From Geodermatophilus dictyosporus (lineage in GTDB: Bacteria; Actinomycetota; Actinomycetes; Mycobacteriales; Geodermatophilaceae): a DNA stretch of 64,000 bases. The first letter of the stretch is position 1; each line of letters starts with the position of its first letter. Location: assembly GCF_900115505.1 (NCBI RefSeq), contig NZ_FOWQ01000002.1, forward strand, positions 310,001-374,000, given 5' to 3'. Positions 32,919 to 44,242 of this stretch are shown in pieces. Made by a program: the position numbers and the translations under genes. The notes below the pieces were generated by a model. It ran no database searches, was not told where the DNA came from, and was given only the letters and a program-made list of their open reading frames with translations.

Positions 32919-34207
32919 TCACCCCGCGCGGCGGCCCCGCCGCCGGCCGGCCTCCGGCTCGGGCACGCGCGCCAGCGCGGCGGCCAGCGACCGCAGCCCC
33001 GCGCGCAGCGGTGAGGCGGCCGCCACCTCGGCGAGGGTCCGGCCGGAGGCGAGGGCGGCATCGGTGGCGCGTCGGTCGGCGGGCAGGAAGGCGCGGACCG
33101 GCCGGCCGGCGAAGCGCTCGAGCGCCTCCGCGATCTCCCGGCGCGGGTCGCCGGGCACCGGCCCGCGCCGGACCTGGTTGACCACCACCGCGGGCTCGAC
33201 CTCCGGCAGCACGTCGCGGAGCTGCCCGAGCGCACGGATGGTGCGCTGCAGCGCGACCGGGTCGGCGCCGCTGACGCACAACACCTCGTCGGCCTCCTCG
33301 AGCACCGTGACGGTGGCCCCGTTGCGGCGCGGCGCGGCGGTGTCGAAGGAGAGCTCCTCGTCCTCCTCGAGGTTGAACGCGCAGTCGACCACGGTCAGGT
33401 CGGCGACCCGCCGGGCCTCCTCCAGCACGGCGGCGACCGCACGCGGCCGCAGCTCCGGCCACCGGTCGGCGCGCGCCAGCCCGGTGAGCACCCGCAGGTG
33501 CGGGCGCACCGACCAGGCCAGGCGGTCGAGCGCCGCCTCGTCGAGGGTGCCCGCGGCCGCGTGCCGCGCGGCGCCCGCGAGCCCCGGCGACTCGTCGAGC
33601 AGGCCCAGGACCTGGGCGACCACGCCCCCGTACACGTCGGCGTCGACGAGCAGGGTGGGCACACCCAGCCGGGCGGCCTCGTCGGCCAGGCCGACGGCGA
33701 CCGTCGTCCGGCCCGGCGCACCCGTCGGGCCCCACACGGCCACCACCCGCCCGCGCGGAGGGCGCCGCTCACCGCCCGGCGGCTCGGCGGTGTCGCCGGC
33801 GGGCAGCGCCGCGCGCGGGTCGGCGACGTCGCGTCCGGTGGGCAGCCGGCCGGCCACGGCCTCGCGCAGCGTGCGGACGACCTCCTCCGCGGAGGCGTCG
33901 GCGGGCAGCACCGTGGCGACGCCGAGCGCGCGGAGGCGCTCGGCCGCACGCTCGTCGCCGGGGTCGGCCAGCCCGACGACGGCGACGCCGGCCGCGGCGA
34001 GCCGGGCGACCGCCTCGCCGTCGAGCCGCCGGAGGTCGGCCGAGAGCAACGCGGCGTGCGCCGTGCCGGTGGCCGCGGTGGCGAGCAGGTCGGGGGCGTC
34101 GACGCAGCGGCGGACGACGGTCACCCCGTGGTCGGCGCGGTCCAGGGCACCGACGAGCGCGGACTCCCACGCCGCCCCGGTGACGGCGGTGACGATCTGC
34201 AGCGCCA

Positions 34208-34208
<1 letters not shown>
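32919..34208 (-). CDS. CpaE/TadZ-like ParA-superfamily ATPase
   Basis: 429 residues. An N-terminal receiver-like domain without phosphorylation signature (about 1-125) is joined by a Pro/Gly linker to a ParA/MinD fold: VWGPTGAPGRTTVAVGLA (about 157-175, a deviant Walker A lacking both lysines), VPTLLVDADVYGG and VVDCAFNLEEDEE. The C-terminus is Arg-rich. CpaE/TadZ proteins localise Flp pilus machinery or act as ParA-like sorting factors. No tadA, tadB, tadC or pilin gene is here. Its ATG overlaps the stop of the SAF gene upstream (TGATG). Confidence 0.8.
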
Positions 34209-35089
<881 letters not shown>

Positions 35090-35218
35090 CCGGCGTCTCC
35101 TCCTCGTCGCGGGGGCTCCCCCGTTCCCCCGCCGTCCCGGCGGGCGCACCTCACGGCCGGCGTTCCCGCGCGGTCGGACGCAGATGATGCGCCAAGGACG
35201 CGAGTGCGTGCACCGGCT

Positions 35219-35240
35219 GTCCACACGTTCGGGTGTGGAC
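35219..35240. repeat. Inverted repeat upstream of the HTH gene
   Basis: GTCCACAC-6 nt-GTGTGGAC, a perfect 8-bp dyad, 59 bases before the ATG at 35299. It sits in the 209-base divergent spacer between the SAF gene and the HTH gene and may be an operator for either. Confidence 0.4.
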
Positions 35241-35298
35241 GGTATGCGCCCGGGTGAGCGCGGTCCTGACAGACTGGCCACGAACGGACGGAGACCCC

Positions 35299-35613
35299 AT
35301 GCCCTCACCGCGGTTCCTGACCCTCGACGACGTCGCGGAGATCCTCAACGTCTCCTGGTCGCAGGCCTACGCGCTCGTGCGGCGCCGCGAGCTGATCGCC
35401 ATCCAGATCGGCGGCCGCGGCCAGTGGCGGGTCGAGGTCGACGAGCTCGAGCGCTTCATCCAGCAGAAGTACGCCGAGGCCCGGGCCGGCGCGGTACCCG
35501 CCGCCGACGAGCTGACGGCCGCGTCGACCGCGGACGAGCAGCCCGAGGCGCCCGTCGAGACCTCCACCGCGGCTCCCGAGCCGGCACCCGCACGCGGCCG
35601 CCGCCGCGGCTGA
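35299..35613 (+). CDS. MerR-type helix-turn-helix (excisionase-like) protein
   Basis: 104 residues. FLTLDDVAEILNVSWSQAYALVRRRELIAIQIGGRGQWRVEVDELERFIQQKY is a classical HTH_17 winged helix (about 7-58), followed by a disordered Ala/Glu/Pro tail ending in RGRRRG. Such small proteins act as regulators or excision factors; no integrase is present, so a regulator is more likely. GGAG precedes the ATG by about 6 bases. Confidence 0.82.
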   Translation: MPSPRFLTLDDVAEILNVSWSQAYALVRRRELIAIQIGGRGQWRVEVDELERFIQQKYAEARAGAVPAADELTAASTADEQPEAPVETSTAAPEPAPARGRRRG

Positions 35614-35615
35614 GC

Positions 35616-36179
35616 TCAGGCGGCGCCGGGAAGCAGCGTCCGCACCGCCACCACGGCACCGAGCGCCACCGCCCGCACCCCGCGGACCGCGCCGGCCCGG
35701 CGGAAGTCGTCGGCGGCGTGCTCGGCCAGCTCCACGAAGTCGGCGCCCACCCGGTCGAGCGTCCCGGTCAGCACGCCGCCGTCGTCGAGCACCACCGCCA
35801 CCGCGCTGCGGTCGCGCGCCAGCCCGCGCAGCACCCGCCGCAGGTCCACCGTCACCCTCGACCCGGCCTCCGGCGCCGCCGTCGCGCGCACCAGCCCGGC
35901 GACCGCCAGCACGCCAGGCAGGGACACCAGCACCTCGCGCCCGGCGTCGTCCTCGAGCAGCAGCCAGTCCGGCCCCCGCTCGGTCAGCCGCCCGGCCACC
36001 TCCCCGGCGCCACGGCAGCGCAGTGACACCCGGTGCCCGACCGCGCCCCCGAGCCGGTCGGCCAGCCGGACCGCACCGGTCTCCGCGCGCGCCCGCGAGG
36101 GCAGCTGCGCCCACTCCTCGGCCGCCTCGGCCGCCTCGAACTCCGCCTGCAGGTCGGCGAACAGCTGTTGCCAGCGCAT
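35616..36179 (-). CDS. Conserved hypothetical protein, Sm-like fold possible
   Basis: 187 residues, no family recognised. A helical N-terminus (MRWQQLFADLQAEFEAAEAAEEWAQL) is followed by two similar beta-rich units: SLRCRGAGEVAGRLTERGPDWLLLEDD and AVAVVLDDGGVLTGTLDRVGADFVELAEH. The pattern (G-x-L-x3-G-x-D-x2-x-L-x3) looks like short SH3 or Sm-type barrels. A TAGGCT hexamer lies 7 bases before the ATG (36187-36192), a leaderless start. It is convergent with the HTH gene, 2 bases apart, so the stops nearly touch. Confidence 0.65.
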   Translation of the reverse strand: MRWQQLFADLQAEFEAAEAAEEWAQLPSRARAETGAVRLADRLGGAVGHRVSLRCRGAGEVAGRLTERGPDWLLLEDDAGREVLVSLPGVLAVAGLVRATAAPEAGSRVTVDLRRVLRGLARDRSAVAVVLDDGGVLTGTLDRVGADFVELAEHAADDFRRAGAVRGVRAVALGAVVAVRTLLPGAA

Positions 36180-36266
36180 GCACCCGAGCCTAGATGCACA
36201 CTCACTCTTGCGTTTGGGTGCATTTGGTTGCTTCAGTACGTCGTCGTCCGCACCCGAGGAGGTCCC
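36180..36266. promoter_or_regulatory. AT-richer divergent promoter
   Basis: The only visibly AT-rich spacer of the region. On the minus strand TAGGCT (36187-36192) is 7 bases from the ATG at 36179. An inverted repeat ATGCAC (36194-36199) / GTGCAT (36218-36223) lies between the two genes. GAGGAGG before the GTG at 36267 is the plus-strand ribosome site. Confidence 0.5.
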
Positions 36267-36956
36267 GTGTCGATCCGTCGACTCGCCGCCACGACGGCGG
36301 CCATGGCCGTCGCCGCGGTCGTGCTGCGGTTGCTCACCCCCGACCCGGGCCGGCTGTTCCCGCCCGGCGGCGACCTGCAGCGGACCGTCGACGTCGCCGG
36401 TCCCGAGGCGCTGCTGCTCAGCGGGGTCGCAGCGCTGGCCTGGGTCGTGTGGGCGTGGGGCGCCCTCGGTCTGGTGCTCACCGCGCTGTCCGCACTGCCC
36501 GGGTGGGCCGGCGCGGTGGCCGGGGCGCTGCTGCGGGGGGTGCTGCCCGCGTCGGCACGGCGCGCCACCGCGCTGGCCCTCGGCGTGGGGCTGACCACCG
36601 TGGTGGCACTGCCCGGGCACTCCGCGGCACCGGCCCCCGTGGTGGTCGTGACCGCCGGCGTGGAGAGCCCGACCGGCCCGCCCGACTGGACGGCCGGCCC
36701 GATGGCGGCGATCCCGAAGACGGCACCGGCCGCCGTCCCCGACTGGCCGGCCCCCGCGCCCGGCGACCACGTGGTCCTGCGCGGCGAGTGCCTCTGGTCG
36801 ATCGCCGAGGCCGACCTGCGGGCCCGCACCGGCGCCGAGCCCGGGGACGCCGAGGTCGCCGCCGCCGTCGGCCGGTGGTGGGCGGCCAACGCGACCGTGA
36901 TCGGCGACGACCCCGACCTGCTGCTGCCCGGGCAGGTGCTGCACCCCCCGTCCTGA
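36267..36956 (+). CDS. Membrane protein with C-terminal LysM-like domain
   Basis: 229 residues. Two to three hydrophobic segments lie in the first 125 residues (around 5-21, 48-75, 93-110). After a Pro-rich linker comes GDHVVLRGECLWSIAEADL and VGRWWAANATVIGDDPDLLLPGQVL, which follow the LysM pattern. LysM domains bind N-acetylglucosamine-containing glycans, so the protein could touch peptidoglycan from the membrane. GTG start with GAGGAGG 4 bases upstream. It belongs to the block between secA and the CpaE-like gene. Confidence 0.75.
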   Translation: MSIRRLAATTAAMAVAAVVLRLLTPDPGRLFPPGGDLQRTVDVAGPEALLLSGVAALAWVVWAWGALGLVLTALSALPGWAGAVAGALLRGVLPASARRATALALGVGLTTVVALPGHSAAPAPVVVVTAGVESPTGPPDWTAGPMAAIPKTAPAAVPDWPAPAPGDHVVLRGECLWSIAEADLRARTGAEPGDAEVAAAVGRWWAANATVIGDDPDLLLPGQVLHPPS

Positions 36957-37043
36957 GCCCCGACATCCCGAGCCCCCTCCACCACCGCCCGACGACGGCC
37001 GCTCCCCCGGCCCGTCCCCGCCGTCCGACCCCCCGGAGCCCCC

Positions 37044-37583
37044 GTGTCCGCACCCGTCGTCCCCGCGCCGGAGCCGCTGCGCCGGCTGCACCTCACCGTC
37101 GTCCCGGCCCTGCACCCCGCCCTCGACGGCCCGGCCGTGCCGCTGGTCGACCCCGCCACCCCGCCGCCGCGGCCGCCGCACCGGCCCGGCCCGCGCCCCG
37201 GCCCACCAGGGGTGCGCCGGGTACCGGTCGACCCCTTCGGCCCGGCCTGGTCGGTGCGCGCCGACCTGCCCGACCCGCGCGCCGCCGGGCGCACGCTGTT
37301 CACCACCGCGCTCGAGGCGCTCGCCGGCCGGCGGCCGCTGTCCCAGGTGCAGCGGCTGACCACGCCCGGCGTGCACGCGGCACTGGTCCGCGGACGGCGG
37401 CCGGCCTGGTGCACGAGCGGCACCGCGCCGCTGCTGCTGGGTCCGGTGCACGTGTGCGAGCCGGTCGACGGCGTGGCCGAGGTCAGCGCCGTGGCCCGCC
37501 GGGGCGGCCGGGCGCACGCGGTGGCCGCGCGGCTGGAGGGCGTCGACGGGCGCTGGCGGTGCACCGCCCTGTCGATCGGCTGA
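37044..37583 (+). CDS. Rv3235-family protein
   Basis: 179 residues: a Pro/Arg-rich N-terminal half and a conserved C-terminal module (DPRAAGRTLFTTALEALAG, RPLSQVQRLTTPGVHAAL, GPVHVCEPVDGVAEVSAV, RWRCTALSIG). This matches the Rv3235 family found just before secA in mycobacteria; function unknown, with a relation to lipid or translation control not established. GTG start at 37044. A perfect terminator follows at 37619. Confidence 0.8.
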   Translation: MSAPVVPAPEPLRRLHLTVVPALHPALDGPAVPLVDPATPPPRPPHRPGPRPGPPGVRRVPVDPFGPAWSVRADLPDPRAAGRTLFTTALEALAGRRPLSQVQRLTTPGVHAALVRGRRPAWCTSGTAPLLLGPVHVCEPVDGVAEVSAVARRGGRAHAVAARLEGVDGRWRCTALSIG

Positions 37584-37618
37584 CCGGCCGCGTTGCGCGC
37601 GGTGAGGAGAACGCGGAC

Positions 37619-37657
37619 GACGGCGGGCGGGGACCGCGACGGTCCCCGCCCGCCGTC
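37619..37657. terminator. Bidirectional terminator between Rv3235-like gene and secA
   Basis: A perfect 17-bp stem (37619-37635 with 37641-37657) and a five-base loop. It lies 36 bases after one stop and 19 bases after the other, so it can serve both converging genes. Confidence 0.8.
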
Positions 37658-37675
37658 ACCGGAGGGAGCGCGGCC

Positions 37676-40759
<3,084 letters not shown>

Positions 40760-40766
40760 GGACACC

Positions 40767-40772
40767 AGCGTA
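40767..40772 (-). promoter_or_regulatory. -10 box of secA (leaderless)
   Basis: TACGCT on the minus strand, 7 bases before the GTG at 40759. This spacing supports a leaderless secA mRNA and decides the start in favour of the shorter form. Confidence 0.5.
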
Positions 40773-40819
40773 GGCGGCTGCCGCGGCGAGTCGGGGAGGC
40801 AGCACCCGGCCCCGGGCGG

Positions 40820-41521
40820 TCAGCGGCGCACCAGCCGCTTCTCCCGCGGGTCGAGCACCACCTCCCGCGCGCCCTCGCGCAACCCGTCGAGGACGGCGGT
40901 GACGACCTCGTCGCGGTCGTGCCCGGCGGGCAGCCGCGGCGGGGTCCCCGCGAGCGCCCGGTCGACCAGGCCGGTGTCGACGTGCGGGGGCCGCACGTCG
41001 AGCACGGCGACCGACCGGCTGCGCAGCTCGCGCCGCAGCACCGAGGCCCATGCCGAGAGGGCCGCCTTGCTCGCCGAGTACTCGGCCATGCCCAGCGTGG
41101 GGGCGTCGGCCACGATCGCCGACAGCAGCACCACCGCACCGCCGTCGGCCAGGTGCGGCAGCGCGGCGCGCACGAGGCTCATCGGGGCGAGCGTGTTGAC
41201 CGCGAACAGCTCCTCGGTGACGGCGTCGTCGGCCTCGGCGGCCGGGCCGAAGGCCACCACGCCCCAGGCGACGACGACGGCGTCCAGTCCGCCGAGTGCC
41301 CGGGCGGCGGCGTCGACCGCGGCGCGGACGGAGTGGACGTCGACCGCGTCGGCGGCGCGAGCCGGGGCACCGCCGAGCTCGCCGGCCAGCGCCTGCAGCC
41401 GGCCGTCGTCCCGCCCGGTGAGCGCCACCCGCGCGCCGGCACCGGCCAGCGCCCGCGCCAGGTCGCCGCCCAGCACGCCGGTCGCCCCGGCCACCAGCAC
41501 CCGCGCCCCCGCCAGCTCCAC
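40820..41521 (-). CDS. Short-chain dehydrogenase/reductase (SDR)
   Basis: 233 residues. VLVAGATGVLGGDLA is the NAD(P)-binding T/A-G-x3-G-x-G region; NTLAPMSL, LLSAIVAD and the catalytic Y-x3-K as YSASKAALS give a complete classical SDR. It ends DPREKRLVRR. Substrate unknown. The GTG at 41521 directly precedes the first strand, but no clear ribosome site is seen; the frame is open further up. It follows the divergent PPOX gene, with no space for a long control region. Confidence 0.85.
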   Translation of the reverse strand: MELAGARVLVAGATGVLGGDLARALAGAGARVALTGRDDGRLQALAGELGGAPARAADAVDVHSVRAAVDAAARALGGLDAVVVAWGVVAFGPAAEADDAVTEELFAVNTLAPMSLVRAALPHLADGGAVVLLSAIVADAPTLGMAEYSASKAALSAWASVLRRELRSRSVAVLDVRPPHVDTGLVDRALAGTPPRLPAGHDRDEVVTAVLDGLREGAREVVLDPREKRLVRR

Positions 41522-41551
41522 GCCCGGCCGGTGCCCGTGCCGCGGGCCGCC

Positions 41552-41557
41552 TAACCT
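41552..41557 (+). promoter_or_regulatory. -10 box of PPOX gene (leaderless)
   Basis: TAACCT, 6 bases before the GTG at 41564. This fits a leaderless start; there is no ribosome site. Confidence 0.55.
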
Positions 41558-41563
41558 CCTGAC

Positions 41564-41956
41564 GTGGCCCACGACCTGCACGATCTCGGTCCGGAACTGC
41601 TCGACTTCCTCACCGAGCGGCACCTGGCCACGCTGACCACGCTGCGCGCCGACGGCAGCCCGCACGTCGTGCCGGTCGGCGTCACCTACGACCCGGACAC
41701 GCGCACCGCGCGCGTGATCACCTCCGGCGGCTCGGCCAAGGCCCGGCACGTGCGCGAGGGGCGGTCACGGGTGGCCGTCTGCCAGGTCGACGGCCGCCGG
41801 TGGGTGACCCTGGAGGGGGCGGCGGTGGTGCGCGACGACCGGGCCGCGGTCGCCGACGCCGAGGCGCGCTACGCGCAGCGCTACCGGCAGCCCCGCGAGA
41901 ACCCGGCGCGTGTGGTCATCGAGATATCGGTCGACCGGGTGCTGGGCAACCCGTGA
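41564..41956 (+). CDS. PPOX-class pyridoxamine oxidase-like / F420-dependent protein
   Basis: 130 residues, split-barrel fold: [50 protein letters not shown] and [19 protein letters not shown]. This start and the T-x-R-x-D-G-x-P motif fit the F420-dependent PPOX subclass of actinobacteria, and fbiA/fbiB are in this window, so an F420 cofactor is plausible but not shown. A TAACCT box gives a leaderless start. The stop is 4 bases from a bulged-A hairpin element. Confidence 0.82.
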   Translation: MAHDLHDLGPELLDFLTERHLATLTTLRADGSPHVVPVGVTYDPDTRTARVITSGGSAKARHVREGRSRVAVCQVDGRRWVTLEGAAVVRDDRAAVADAEARYAQRYRQPRENPARVVIEISVDRVLGNP

Positions 41957-41960
41957 GAGA

Positions 41961-42014
41961 GGACCCCGTCCTCCTCACGCCTCGCGAGCTCGGCGCGAGC
42001 CTCGGGACGGGGCC
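41961..42014 (+). repeat. Bulged-A 3' hairpin element, copy 3 (PPOX gene)
   Basis: It opens GGACCCCGTCC four bases after the stop and closes GGACGGGGCC. Pairing is perfect apart from the A of GGACC. The inner hairpin is CTCGCG-7 nt-CGCGAG, with CACGCCTCGC shared with the copies at 14435 and 48523. The region between it and 42032 holds only spacer. Confidence 0.8.
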
Positions 42015-42031
42015 GGACAAACCGCTGGACG

Positions 42032-42616
42032 GTGCGTGACGATTCTCAGGTGGAGACCGCGACCCTCTCTTTGACCGGTGTCGACCTGACCACCGAGGTG
42101 GTGCGCACCGCGCGCCTGGTGCTGCGGCCGTTCCGTCCCGACGACGTCCCGGCCGTCCACCGCGCCTCGCAGGACCCGGAGACCCAGCGCTGGGTCAGCG
42201 CGATCCCGGTGCCCTACACCCTCGAGGACGCGCGCTCCTTCGTCGAGGGCGTCGGGACGGCGCACCGGGCCGAGGGGCTGGGCCTGCCGGTGGTGGTCGA
42301 GGCCGACGGGGAGCTGGTCGGGACGGCGGCGCTGCAGCTGCGGCCGGGCCGCCTGGGACCGGAGATCGGCTACACCATCGCCCCCTGGGCGAGGGGCCGG
42401 GGCTATGCCGCGGAGGCCGCCGACGGCCTGGCCGGCTGGGCGTTCGGGCGCGGGGCGCCCCGGGTGCACCTGGTGATCGACGTGGACAACGCCGTCTCCC
42501 AGGCGGTGGCGCGGCGGGCCGGCTTCACCCGCGAGGGCGTGGTGCGCGGCTGCCTGGCGCGGCGGGACGGGAGCCGGGCCGACGCCGTCCTGTTCGGGCG
42601 GCTGCCCGGCGACTGA
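42032..42616 (+). CDS. GNAT acetyltransferase, RimJ-like
   Basis: 194 residues. Features of the RimJ/RimL subfamily: RTARLVLRPFRPDDVPAVHRAS, EIGYTIAPWARGRGYAAEA (acetyl-CoA loop), VHLVIDVDNAVSQAVARRAGF and REGVVRGCL. Members acetylate N-termini of ribosomal proteins or small amines; the target is not known. Start GTG at 42032; an internal GTG at 42050 is possible. Confidence 0.83.
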   Translation: MRDDSQVETATLSLTGVDLTTEVVRTARLVLRPFRPDDVPAVHRASQDPETQRWVSAIPVPYTLEDARSFVEGVGTAHRAEGLGLPVVVEADGELVGTAALQLRPGRLGPEIGYTIAPWARGRGYAAEAADGLAGWAFGRGAPRVHLVIDVDNAVSQAVARRAGFTREGVVRGCLARRDGSRADAVLFGRLPGD

Positions 42617-42619
42617 CGC

Positions 42620-42654
42620 GGCAGGGGCCCGGCCGGTCGGGCCGGGCCCCTGCC
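42620..42654. terminator. Perfect 15-bp hairpin between GNAT gene and hpf
   Basis: 42620-42634 pairs exactly with 42640-42654 around a five-base loop. It starts 4 bases after the GNAT stop and ends 6 bases from the hpf stop, serving both strands. Confidence 0.8.
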
Positions 42655-42659
42655 CCGTG

Positions 42660-43352
42660 TCAGCGCGGGACGACCGCGGGCTCGGCCGCCTCGCGGTGGA
42701 CGCTGTGCTGCTCCCCCAGGGGCTGCTCGACCAGCCGGATGAGGCCGTAGTCGAAGGCGTGCCGCCGGTAGACGACGGTCGGCCGTCCCGTGTCGGCGCA
42801 CTGGAAGAGGAAGAAGTCGTGCCCCACGAGCTCCATCTCGTGCAGGGCCTGGTCGACGGTCATCGGCACGGCGGGGTGGTGCTTCTCGCGCACCACCTGG
42901 CCGGGCAGGTGCTCGTCGAGGTCGGTGACCAGTGGCTCGGCGGCGAGGTCCGCGGCCACGCCGTCGACGAGGCCGAGCGCCGGTGTCTCCAGCGGTGCGG
43001 CCTCGGTGGGGCCGGACACCCGCACGCTGGGCGGGGTGCGCCGGCCGTGGTGGACGCGCCGGCGGTCGTTCGCCCGGCGCAGCCGGTTGTCGAGCTTGCC
43101 GCAGCTCAGGTCGAGCGCGGAGTAGAAGTCGGGGGCACAGGCCTCGGCACGGACCACCGGCCCCTTGCCGCGCAGGGTGATCTCGACGCGCTGGCAGTTG
43201 TGGGACTGCCGGGGGTTCTTCTCGTGGAACAGCTCGACGTCGATGCGGGACAACTTGCCGTCGAACCGCTCGAGCTGCCCGACCTTGTCCTCGACGCGCT
43301 GCCGGAAGTGCTCCGGCACCTCGACGTTGCGGCCACGTACCACGATCTCCAT
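42660..43352 (-). CDS. hpf: Long-form ribosome hibernation-promoting factor
   Basis: 230 residues. An N-terminal S30AE domain (about 1-100: MEIVVRGRNVEVPEHFRQRVEDK, HEKNPRQSHNCQRVEITL) is joined by a linker to the C-terminal dimerisation domain (about 170-230: PMTVDQALHEMELVGHDFFLF, YRRHAFDYGLIRL). Long HPF binds the decoding centre and dimerises 70S into inactive 100S ribosomes. GGGAGG lies 6 bases before the ATG. In mycobacteria the gene also sits between secA and the comF/lpqB genes. Confidence 0.95.
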   Translation of the reverse strand: MEIVVRGRNVEVPEHFRQRVEDKVGQLERFDGKLSRIDVELFHEKNPRQSHNCQRVEITLRGKGPVVRAEACAPDFYSALDLSCGKLDNRLRRANDRRRVHHGRRTPPSVRVSGPTEAAPLETPALGLVDGVAADLAAEPLVTDLDEHLPGQVVREKHHPAVPMTVDQALHEMELVGHDFFLFQCADTGRPTVVYRRHAFDYGLIRLVEQPLGEQHSVHREAAEPAVVPR

Positions 43353-43391
43353 CAGACCTCCCGGTCGTAGACGGGTGTGACCGAGACCACG

Positions 43392-44171
43392 CTAGTCGCT
43401 GTCAGGAGGCGTCGACAGTCGATCGAGAGGGTCCCGGAGGACCCCGCGCGGTGCACCGTCCGCAACCGGGTGGCGCACTCCGGGTACCGGCGCGCGGGGT
43501 GTCGCGGCCACGACGGCGGCCAGGACCGGCGTGTCGCCTCCCCGGCGTGTCATGGCCAGCGTCGCGGCCGCCTCGGTGAGCGTCGCGCCGCTGGTGAGGA
43601 CGTCGTCGACCAGCACGAGCACGGCACCGGGCGGGACCGCCGGCCGCCGCCGGGGCACGAACGTGCCGGCCAGGTTGGCCCGCCGGTCGGCCACCGACAG
43701 GCCGGCCGAGTCGCGCACCCGCCCGGCGCGGGCCAGGAGCGGCACCACCCCGGCGGCCACCCCGGCGGCCGACAGCTCGGCGACGGCGACCCCGGCCAGC
43801 TCCCGCACGTGGTCGCGGCCGCGCGACCGCAGCGAGGCCCGGCTGGGGGGCACCGGGACCAGCAGCACCGGCCGGCCGGGCAGCACCGCGGCCCCGGCGG
43901 CGACGGCGAGGGCCAGCGCCGTCCCGAGCGGCCCGGCGAGCGCGGCCCGGCCGCGCTCCTTGAACGCGATGACCGCGGCGCGCACCGGTCCGGCGTAGGC
44001 CCCGGCCGCGACCACCGGCGGCAGGCCGGCCGGCACCCGGCGCGGGGTGGCCACGTGCGGCCGGGCGAGCAGGCGGGCGCACCGCCGGCACAGCTCCGGG
44101 CCGGGCACGCCGCAGCCGGCACAGGTGCGCGGCAGGACCAGGTCGGCCAGCGCCGCTCCCAGTCCGCCCAC
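43392..44171 (-). CDS. ComF-family phosphoribosyltransferase
   Basis: 259 residues. A zinc ribbon (CAGCGVPGPELCRRC, about 17-31) is followed by a type I phosphoribosyltransferase with LVDDVLTSGATLTEAA as the PRPP-binding loop. ComF-like proteins are linked to DNA uptake in competent bacteria, but here no competence operon is present and the biochemical role is unknown. The GTG at 44171 opens the ribbon domain. It is flanked by hpf and lpqB on the same strand. Confidence 0.82.
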   Translation of the reverse strand: MGGLGAALADLVLPRTCAGCGVPGPELCRRCARLLARPHVATPRRVPAGLPPVVAAGAYAGPVRAAVIAFKERGRAALAGPLGTALALAVAAGAAVLPGRPVLLVPVPPSRASLRSRGRDHVRELAGVAVAELSAAGVAAGVVPLLARAGRVRDSAGLSVADRRANLAGTFVPRRRPAVPPGAVLVLVDDVLTSGATLTEAAATLAMTRRGGDTPVLAAVVAATPRAPVPGVRHPVADGAPRGVLRDPLDRLSTPPDSD

Positions 44172-44242
44172 CGCCCCAGCCTGCGGCCCCCGCCGGCCCG
44201 GCGGCCGGCCGTGACCGCATCTGTGGAGAGCGGCCCCCGCGC

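Noticed and set aside
35299..35613. Phage excisionase
   Set aside because: There is no integrase or attachment site; the gene is more likely a small regulator.
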